Source of the DNA: Vogesella aquatica
Lineage (GTDB): Bacteria; Pseudomonadota; Gammaproteobacteria; Burkholderiales; Chromobacteriaceae
NCBI RefSeq assembly: GCF_028548455.1
Contig: NZ_JAQQLF010000010.1
Location: 98,623-162,622, forward strand
DNA length: 64,000 nt
Direction: 5' to 3'
The position numbers and the translations under genes were made by a program. The notes below the pieces were generated by a model. That model was not told where the DNA came from. It saw only the letters and a program-made list of their open reading frames with translations, and did not search any database. The stretch's first letter is position 1. Every line of letters begins with the position of its first letter. This document shows positions 52,091 to 62,000 of the stretch, piece by piece.

Positions 52091-52906
52091 ATGCTCGTTG
52101 TGATGAATACCCGTCGTGTCGTGCCCGTGCTGGCCATGCTGCTGGCTTCTTTCCCGCTTGCCGCGCAGCAGGCGCCGGCGCCCTTGCCGCTGGCCAAGCC
52201 GGCGGCGCGCCCGCCGGTTGCCGCCAAGCCGGCGGCGGAGCAGCGCGAAATCCGCGCCCAGCTGGCCCCCAAACGCTACACCACCCTGGCCGCCGAAATC
52301 GGCGCCAAGATTTCGCGCATCCCGGTGCAGGAAGGGGCCGCCTTCAAGGCAGGCCAGACCTTGATCACGTTTGACTGTTCCTTGCAGGCCGCCCAGCTAA
52401 ACCGTGCCCGCGCCGCGCAAAGCGCGGCCGACAAGGCGTATAGCAGCAACCGTCGCCTGGCCGAGCTGAACTCGGTAGGCAAGCTGGAGCTGGATACGTC
52501 GGAAGCCGAGGTGCGCAAGGCCAAGGCTGATGTTGCCGCAGGCATGGCGGTACTGGGCAAATGCAGTATTGCCGCGCCATTCAGCGGGCGGGTGGCAGAG
52601 CAGAAGCTGCGCGAGCAGCAGTTTGCCCAGGCTGGCCAGGCCGTGCTGGACATCATCGACGATTCGGTGCTGGAGCTGGCCTTTCTGGTGCCGTCGCGCT
52701 GGCTGGTGTGGATGAAGCCTGACAGCACCTTCCAGGTCAGGATCGATGAAACCGGCAAAACCTACCCCGCGCGCATCCAGCGCCTGGGTGCACGGGTAGA
52801 CCCGGTTAGCCAGTCCATCAAGGTCAACGCCGTCATCGATGGCAAGTTTGCCGAACTGATGGCCGGCATGAGCGGTAAGGTACTGATGGTACCGCCGGCC
52901 AACTAA
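52091..52906 (+). CDS. Short periplasmic adaptor (membrane fusion) protein
   Basis: A 271-residue adaptor. N-terminal signal-like segment RRVVPVLAMLLASFPLAAQQA, proline/alanine-rich linker, then the lipoyl/barrel region IGAKISRIPVQEGAAFKAGQ, a short coiled coil (residues about 95-165), CSIAAPFSGRVAEQKLREQQF and SVLELAFLVPSRWLVWM. It is shorter than typical HlyD (about 400-480) and closer to RND-type adaptors with a short hairpin. Start either 52091 or 52103. It lies 10 bp after the TolC-type gene and 103 bp before the giant gene. A perfect hairpin GCCGGC-TTGC-GCCGGC (52926-52941) follows without T-run. Confidence 0.85.
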   Translation: MLVVMNTRRVVPVLAMLLASFPLAAQQAPAPLPLAKPAARPPVAAKPAAEQREIRAQLAPKRYTTLAAEIGAKISRIPVQEGAAFKAGQTLITFDCSLQAAQLNRARAAQSAADKAYSSNRRLAELNSVGKLELDTSEAEVRKAKADVAAGMAVLGKCSIAAPFSGRVAEQKLREQQFAQAGQAVLDIIDDSVLELAFLVPSRWLVWMKPDSTFQVRIDETGKTYPARIQRLGARVDPVSQSIKVNAVIDGKFAELMAGMSGKVLMVPPAN

Positions 52907-53009
52907 GCCCCCGAACACGCGACAGGCCGGCTTGCGCCGGCTGCCTATTGCCACGCTGTACAGCCTGCAGGCTGACAGTATCGGAGCCACCGGCCCGAGG
53001 AGAAAAAAC

Positions 53010-56000
53010 ATGAACCGCATTTACCGCTCTATCTGGAATGAAGCCAGCCGTACCTTTGTCGCCGTGGCCGAAAAAGTGCGTGCCAAAGGCAAGCCTGCCT
53101 CCACCCAGCGTGACCAGGTAATAGAGGAGGCACTGGTGACGTCGGCCGGTGCTGCCGCGCCTCAGGCGGCGCCGCGCCCACGGGTACGCCCGCGTGCGCT
53201 GGAGCAGCGGTTCATGTTTGATGCAGCGGCGGTCAGCACCGCCGTCGATGCCGCCGGCGAGGCGGTACACCATGATGTGCAGGCCGACAGCGGCCTCAGT
53301 AGTGCGCTGGACAAAATCGCGCAGTCGGTTGCCCAGCCTCGCGACACCGAGCGAGCTGCCGAGCCGGTACTGGTGCGCACAGCCGACCAGGCTGCCAGTG
53401 GCGGGCGCAAGGAAGTGGTGTTTGTCGATAGCCGGGTAGCCAATTACCAGACGCTGGTGGATGGTATTGGCGCCGGCATCGAGGTGCGCCTGATCGACGG
53501 CAGCCAGGACGGCCTGGCACAGTTGGCCGCATGGGCGGCCAGCCATAGCGGCTACGATGCCATCCACATCCTGAGCCACGGTAATGAGGGGCAGTTGTCG
53601 TTGGGTGCCGGCACTATCGATCTTGCGGCCTTGCAGGCCCGCAGCACTGAGTTGGCCGCACTGGGACGGGCGTTGACCGTAGACGGTGACATCCTGTTGT
53701 ACGGTTGTGATGTGGCTTCCAGCCAGCAGGGAGCTGTTTTCATATCAGAGTTGGCTAGCCTTACCGGTGCCGATATCGCAGCATCCAGTGATGCCACGGG
53801 TGCGGCCAGCCTGGGCGGGGACTGGAACCTTGAAGTGCACAGCGGGCAGCTAGAGACTGCAGCTATTGATGCGACCGGCTATGGCGGTTTATTGGCTACC
53901 CCGGTAAATGGCGATACCACCTTCAATTCGATTACGGATCCCTATGTCGAGTATGCAAGGTCAACTTCTGCATATTCGACGCCGCTCACCGCGACCAATA
54001 TTGCCGGTAGCGGCTGGGATGTCACCGGCACTTCGTCGGCCGACGGTGAGAGCTTCTTGATTGCTTCAGAGATCTGGCCTGGGTCTCGCAAAATCATTTA
54101 CTTCGCGTATGAGAGCGGGAGTGATGCCATTACCTCACTGGCTTTCAGGTCCAATGACGGCAAGATGTTTGATCTGAACACTATCGCTATGGCGTTCAAT
54201 TCGACTGGCTCTGCTTCAGAGGCTATCAACTTCACGATCACGGGTTATCTTGGCAACACAGTCAAAGGCACCTATGTCGCCAGTGGTTTGTTAAATAACG
54301 CGAGCTTCCTGACGTTTTCGTCGCTTGGCTTTGTTGGCGTCGACAAGTTTGTTATTACTCCGAATACCGCGGGGATTCTCTCTGCCCTCGATATTGACAC
54401 CATTAATGCCACCAACTTCCGTAATGCAGTCAGTGCCCCGGTGGTCACGCTCAGTGTCAACAACAGCAGCATCAGTGAGACCGGTGGCAGCAGTACCATT
54501 ACCGCTACCCTGGATAAAGTCGCTTCTACTGATACCGTTGTGACATTGACACCCACCGGCACCGCCAGTGGTAGCGATTACAGCCTGAGCAGCACCACCA
54601 TTACCATTCTGGCAGGCCAGACTACCGGGTCGGCCACACTCACCGCCACCGGAGATACGCTGGACGAAGCGGATGAAACAGTCGTACTGGACATCACGTC
54701 TGTTAGCGGTGGGGATAGTGCAACCGAAAGTGGCAGCCAGCAGGTGACGGTCACCATCCTGGATGATGATGCAGCACCCGGTATCAGCATTGCCGATGCC
54801 AGCGTGACGGAAGGCAATAGCGGCACCAGCACGCTCAGCTTTACCGTCAGCCTCAGCGCGGCCTCCGGCAAGACGGTGTCGGTCAACTATGCCAGCAGCA
54901 ATGGTACGGCGACGGCCGGCGTGGATTACACCGCAGCCAGCGGCACCCTGACATTTGCACCGGGCGAAACCAGCAAGACCATCACCCTGAACGTGACCGG
55001 TGATACCACGCAAGAGAGCAATGAGACAGTCAATGTCACCTTGACTTCGCCCAGCAACGGCACGCTAACGGACGCCAGTGCCGTCGGTACCATTCTGGAT
55101 GATGAAAACGCCAACCCCACCATCTCCGACGTTGCCAACCAGACCATCAACGAAGGCGGCGCCACGTCGGCGCTGGCGGTGACCATTGGCGATAGCGAAA
55201 CCGCGGCCAACTCGCTGACGCTGGCCGGCAGCTCCAGCAACACCACGCTGATCCCCAACGGCAATATCGTGATCAGCGGCAGCGGTGCCAACCGTACCGT
55301 CACCATTACCCCTGCGGCCAACCAGACCGGCAGCGCCACCATCACCCTTACCGTCGATGACGGCAATGGCGGCACGGCCACGGATACCTTTACCGTCACC
55401 GTGAGCGATGTTGACCCGGTGCTCAGCAACGCTACGGCCAGCATTGATGAAAATGCCGGCAGCGGTACGGCGGTAACCACGGTGACCGCCAGCGGCGACA
55501 CCAATGGTCTGGTGTACAGCATTACCGGCGGCACCGGCAGCAGCCTGTTCGACATCAACAGCACTACCGGCGCCATTACCGTGAAAAACGGTGCGGTGCT
55601 GGATTACGAAACCGCCAGCCAGTACACGCTGACGGTGGCGGTAGACGATGAAGACGCCGATACCACGGCAGACAGCACGGCCACCATCACCATCAACCTG
55701 AACGACCTGAACGAAGCGCCTACCGATATCAGCCTGAGCGCCAGCAGCCTTGGCCTGTCACAATCGAGCGCCAATACGACGGTGGCAACCTTGAGTGCAA
55801 CCGATCAGGATAGCGGAAGCAGCCACACTTATAGTCTGGTTGCCGGCAGTGGTGATACCCACAACGGTTCGTTCGTCATCAACGGCAATACCCTGAAAGT
55901 GGGCAGCAGTGCGCTAGCGGCCGGTACGTATCTGCTAAGGGTACAAGCCACCGACAATGGTAGCCTGACATACCAGAAAGCCCTGACCGTGACGGTCAGC

Positions 56001-59000
56001 GATGATGTGGCGCCGACACTGGACGCGGCCAACTCTACGCCGGCCAATAATGCCCTGCAGATTGCGCCGTCTGCCAATATCGTGTTGCTGTTCAGCGAAA
56101 CCCTGCAGGCGGGTACCGGCACGCTGGAATTGCGCAACGTCACCACCGGCCAGGTGGTAGAAACCTTCAACATTGCCACGGGTACCGGCAATGCAGGCGG
56201 CACGGTGAGTATCAGTGGCAACAGCGTTACCCTGAACCCGGGCAGCAACCTGGCCGAAGCGTCGCGCTACAGCGTGCGTGTCGATGCCACTGCCCTGCGT
56301 GACGCGGCCGCCAATGCTTTTGCTGGCATCAGTGACGATAGCAGTTTCAACTTCACCACCGGCGTCAGCGACAGCGCGGCGCCGCTGATCCAGTCCATCC
56401 AGCGTCAGACCCCGGCTGGCGAGGCCAGCAATGCGACCAGCCTGGTGTACACCGTGCGTTTCAACGAGGCGGTCACGGCGGCCGATGTGAATGATTTCGT
56501 GCTGGCCAGCACCGGTACTGCCAGCGGCACCATCAGTAGCGTCAGCGGCAGCGGTACCGATACCCTGACCGTAACGGTCAGCGGTGTCAGCGGCACCGGC
56601 ACCCTGGGTCTTAACCTGGGCAATAGCCAGAACATCACCGACATTGCCGGTAATGCGTTGGCAACGGCCGAGCCGGCCGACGACGAGGTATACGCGGTAG
56701 ATCGTGATGTGCCGACGCTGGTATCCATCAACCGGGTGGGGGGTGAGCAAAGCCAGGGCGGCAGCGTGCAGTTTCTGGTGGTGTTCAGCGAGCCTGTCGG
56801 CAGCGTGGACGCGGCCGACTTTGCGCTGCTGCTGGGTGGCACCGCCAGCGGTACCATCAGCAGTATCAGCGGCAGTGGTACACCGGTGCTGACTGTTACG
56901 GTCAGCAATGCATCGGGCAGCGGCTCGCTGGGGCTACAGCTGGCCAATGGTTATAGCATCAGTGATGCCAGTGGTAACGCACTGGCCAGCAGTTCGCCCG
57001 ATACCGGGGTAAGCGAGTACTACACGGTGGATAGCGTGGCCCCCACCGTTACCAGCATTACCCGTACTGCCGATAGCCTCACCACGGCTGACAGTGTCAG
57101 CTTTGACGTGAGCTTCAGCGAAGGCGTGAACAACGTTGGCCTCGATGATTTCAGTCTGACCACCAGCGGTAGCGTGGCTGGCACGATCAGCGCCATCAGC
57201 GGCAGCAACGGTCATTACCGGGTGACGGTATCCGGCATCAGCGGCAGCGGTACGCTGGGCCTGGCTTTTGCCGGCGGCCAGGACGTCGCCGATGACAGCG
57301 GCAACGCGCTGACAGCGACAACGTCGACGCTGGACGAGACTTACACCATCGACAACACGGCACCTGCCGTCAGTGCCATCAACCGTGCCGGTGTGAACCA
57401 GATTGTGGCTGGCGCCAGTACCGACGCGGTATTTACCGTGGTGTTCAGCGAGGTGGTCAGCGGCGTCAGCGCGGCAGACTTCACCGTGACCGGCACGGCG
57501 GCCAACACCGGCATCAGCAGTGTCAGCAGCAGCGATGGCAAGACCTTCCATATCACCGTCAGCGGGGTAAATGGCAGCTCGGGCCAAACTGTGGGGCTGA
57601 ACTTTAGCGGCACGGTAAGTGACCGTGTCGGCCAGAGCGGCAGCACGGCGTTCAGCGCGGGCCAGGTCTACACCGTGGGCAATCTGTTGCTGAACGAAGG
57701 CGCGATCGACCAGGCGGCGCTGGATGGTCTGCTGGGTGTCAACCGTGACGGCGTGCAGAAGCTGGTGAGCAGCAGCACCGCCGTGACACAGGTGGTCATC
57801 ATCGATAGCCGCCTGCCGGGGCTGGCCCAGCAGCTGAACAACCTGGCTGCCGGTACCGAGGTATGGCTGCTGGATGGCACCAGCAGCGCGATGGCACAAA
57901 TCAGCCAGATTCTGGCGCAGTACCACAACCTGGCCGCGGTGCATCTGCTGTCGCACGGTAGCGAGGGTGCGCTCTATCTGGGCGCCGAAACCCTGTCTGC
58001 GGCCAACCTTGCCGCCCAGCAAACGGCGCTGGCCGCGTGGGGCAGTGCCTTGTCTGCCAGCGGCGACTTCCTGCTGTACGGCTGCGATGTGGCCAAAGGC
58101 ACGACTGGCACCGACTTTATCGCCGCATTTGCCGCCGCTACCCAGGCCGACGTAGCCGCCTCCAACGACCTGACCGGCGCCAGCTGGCTGGGTGGGGATT
58201 GGGTGCTGGAGCAATCTGTCGGGCAGGTTGATATACACGCGATAGCAGCAGATGCTTATGGTCTTGCTTTGGGTGCCATGACCACCATGGATATGGCAAA
58301 TGGCACATTGGATGCAGGTGCTATTTATGTGCGCCCAAATGGCACCAGTAATGAATGGGTTTTTGGCAACGGCTGGTTCCGGATGAATGGTTTCCCGGAT
58401 GAGAGTTTGCCAATTGTGTCCGTCGCATTGGGAACCGATTTTGCCATTCCAGCAGGGAGTTCTGTCCAATATAGTACGGATGGTGGAGGCTCGTGGACTA
58501 ACCTGACTTCTAGCTATACAAGTGTCAGTGGGAAAGTATGGCGTTATGTCGACGGTACGGGCAATACTTCCAATTATGACTTTACCTTGAATTACACGGT
58601 TAATTCATCGGCATATGCTGCTGGTGTTCAGTATATTGGTTCATGGCTGAATATAAAAGCAGACCAGGCACCTACTGAGATTGTACCGACATACAATGCT
58701 GCTACCTATACCGCTGGTAGCAATCCCAAGATATTTACTGACTTGGCACAGGGTGTCACGCTTGCCACGCTGACACCAACAGATACGGGTAATACCCGTC
58801 TGGGTTACTGGGTACTGGAAAGCCAGTCCGTGGCTAATCTGTTCACGCTCACTTCCAATACAAGTGTCAATAGTTTGGCCACCCTGGCGCTCGGTACCGG
58901 CAATATCCCGGCGGCAGGCCAGTCCGCTACGGTTACCCTGCGTTACTACGATTTGTTGCAGACAGATGGCGCCAACGTGCCACTGAGTAATAGTGGGATT

Positions 59001-62000
59001 TCGAAAACCATCACCTTTGATTTTGTTGCTGAATCAACGCGTGACTTGGCAGACCTGGGTGATGATTTTGCTATCAATACCACTACGGACAATGCCCAAT
59101 CCAGCGTCTCGACTGCCAAGCTGAGCAATGGCAATTACGTTGCAACCTGGCTTTCAACCGAACAGTCTGATCCCGGTCACAACAGTGTTGTGGCACAGAT
59201 TTTATCGCCGACCGGCAGCAAGATCGGCAATGAAATTATTGTATCGTCAGCCAATAATGGGCAGGATGAGTATTACCCAGTCGTCACTGCACTGAGTAAT
59301 GGCCGCTTTGTGGTCGCTTATCTGACAACGAGTGATAACGATGGCGATTACGGCATTGCTTTTGTCATTGTCAATGCCGATGGTACGACCGGCAGCGAAA
59401 CAATCGTCAATTCTACGACAGATCGATATGAAGAATTTCTGTCGGTTGCCAATATCGGGAATGACCAGTTTGTTGTGATCTGGAGTTCCGCAACGTTGGC
59501 ATACGATGGCAGCGAGGTTTATTCCCGAACTTATGATTCAAGTGGCAATGCAGTATCTGCCGAGGTCACTATCCGGGCTGCCGCAGATATCAATGGCGGG
59601 GCAGGTGGCTTTGTTGCGATGCCGACAATCTCTTCGTCGGGTAATGGCACTTATGCGGTGGGCTGGCTGGAGTATGACAGTAGCTATAACTTGCTAGGTG
59701 CTTATGGTCGTATTGGAAACGGTACACCATTCCTGATTACATCGCAGCCGGGGATATTCAGCATTCGCCTGGCGACACTGGCTGACGGTAGTGTTGTTGC
59801 AGCATGGAGTGACCAAGCCAGTGGCACGGACGATGTTTATTTTCAGCGCTATGACAGTACAGGTGTTGCGCAGGGGTCTGTGACACAAGCCAATACCGTT
59901 ACAAGCGGCAGCCAGGCAGCACCTTCCATTGCAGCATTGGCCGGCGGTGGCTTCGTGATTGGCTGGGAGTCCAGTGTTGGTGATTACTCGAGTTCGGGTG
60001 TTTTTGGGCGCCGCTTCGATGCTCAAGGCGTGGCTATAGACGCCAGTGATTTTGAAATCAACCAGCACCGACGCAATGGACAAACCGGCGTATCAATCAC
60101 TGCGGGTGACGGAAATAGCTTTTTCTCGGCGTGGTCTGACGACACAGCAGATGGCATCAGCAATGGCGGTATCGAGGGTCGAATCTATACGGCTACTGTC
60201 GCAGCCCCGGTGGTCACACTCAGTGTCAGCAACAGCAGCATCAGTGAGACCGGTGGCAGCACCACGATTACCGCTACCCTGGATAAAGTCGCTTCTACTG
60301 ATACCGTTGTGACATTGACACCCACCGGCACCGCCAGTGGTAGCGATTACAGCCTGAGCAGCACCACCATTACCATTCTGGCAGGCCAGACTACCGGGTC
60401 GGCCACACTCACCGCCACCGGAGATACGCTGGACGAAGCGGATGAAACCGTCGTACTGGACATCACGTCTGTTAGCGGTGGGGATAGTGCAACCGAAAGT
60501 GGCAGCCAGCAGGTGACGGTCACCATCCTGGATGATGATGCAGCACCCGGTATCAGCATTGCCGATGCCAGCGTGACGGAAGGCAATAGCGGCACCAGCA
60601 CGCTCAGCTTTACCGTCAGCCTCAGCGCGGCCTCCGGCAAGACGGTGTCGGTCAACTATGCCAGCAGCAATGGTACGGCGACGGCCGGCGTGGATTACAC
60701 CGCAGCCAGCGGCACCCTGACATTTGCACCGGGCGAAACCAGCAAGACCATCACCCTGAACGTGACCGGTGATACCACGCAAGAGAGCAACGAGACAGTC
60801 AATGTCACCTTGACTTCGCCCAGCAACGGCACGCTAACGGACGCCAGTGCCGTCGGTACCATTCTGGATGATGAAAACGCCAACCCCACCATCTCCGACG
60901 TTGCCAACCAGACCATCAACGAAGGCGGCGCCACGTCGGCGCTGGCGGTGACCATTGGCGATAGCGAAACCGCGGCCAACTCGTTGACGCTGGCCGGCAG
61001 CTCCAGCAACACCACGCTGATCCCCAACGGCAATATCGTCATCAGCGGCAGCGGTGCCAACCGTACCGTCACCATTACCCCTGCGGCCAACCAGACCGGT
61101 AGCGCCACCATCACCCTTACCGTCGATGACGGCAATGGCGGCACGGCCACGGATACCTTTACCGTCACCGTGAGCGATGTTGACCCGGTGCTCAGCAACG
61201 CTACGGCCAGCATTGATGAAAATGCCGGCAGTGGTACGGCGGTAACCACGGTGACCGCCAGCGGCGACACCAATGGTCTGGTGTACAGCATTACCGGCGG
61301 CACCGGCAGCAGCCTGTTCGACATCAACAGCACTACCGGCGCCATTACCGTGAAAAACGGTGCGGTGCTGGATTACGAAACCGCCAGCCAGTACACGCTG
61401 ACGGTGGCGGTAGACGATGAAGACGCCGATACCACGGCAGACAGCACGGCCACCATCACCATCAACCTGAACGACCTGAACGAAGCGCCTACCGATATCG
61501 CCTTGGCAACCCTCATGTTTGCCAATACCCAGGCTGGCGCAGGGGTCACGCTCACCACCATCAGTGGCACCGACCCCGATACCAGTGCACCGAACAATAC
61601 CCTGAGCTATAGCCTGGCCAGTGGGAGTGGCGACACCGACAATGCGTCGTTTGTGGTGGATGGCACATCACTGAAGGTCGCCAGCGGCAGCGGGCTGGCT
61701 GCCGGCAGCTACAGCTTGCGCCTGCGCGTGAGCGATGGCGGTAGCCTCAGCTACGAGAAGGCCTTCAGCATTACGGTAATCGACCCGGTGCCCATGCTGG
61801 TGGTGGCGAACCCGCTGGATAACAGCACTGGCGTGGCAGTAAGCAGCCATGTCGTACTGAACTTCAGCGAGGCCATTACGCTGGGTAGCGGCAATATCGT
61901 GCTGTACGACATTACCGGTAACGGGGCCAACTCCATCACTATTGATGTGGCCAACCATGGTGGCCAGCTATCGATTAACAGCAGCGTACTTACCATTAAC

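Larger units (their letters stand above)
2551..61090. repeat. Dispersed 9-mer family TTGGCCGCA (about 42 exact copies on both strands)
   Basis: First bases of exact copies found by eye, either strand: 2551, 2563, 2580, 4421, 4786, 6095, 6114, 10277, 13020, 14495, 15204, 16674, 16956, 18848, 19563, 21068, 21540, 21792, 23911, 24282, 24627, 25126, 27311, 29208, 33025, 36611, 37239, 37799, 39221, 40390, 41797, 42507, 44672, 45435, 46847, 47761, 49618, 53523, 53652, 55313, 57998, 61082 (61082 belongs to the duplicated block). The commonest flanks give aGGTTGGCCGCAgg. About ten lie between genes. Rough expectation from base composition is about one copy. Confidence 0.85.

Noticed and set aside
52926..52941. 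Perfect hairpin GCCGGC-TTGC-GCCGGC after the adaptor gene as a terminator
   Set aside because: No T-run follows and the arms are short; might attenuate but not called a terminator.
56934..58469. A 511-codon open frame antisense within the giant adhesin gene
   Set aside because: Mirror of the repetitive Ser/Thr-rich coding strand; similar shadows occur in both copies of the repeat.
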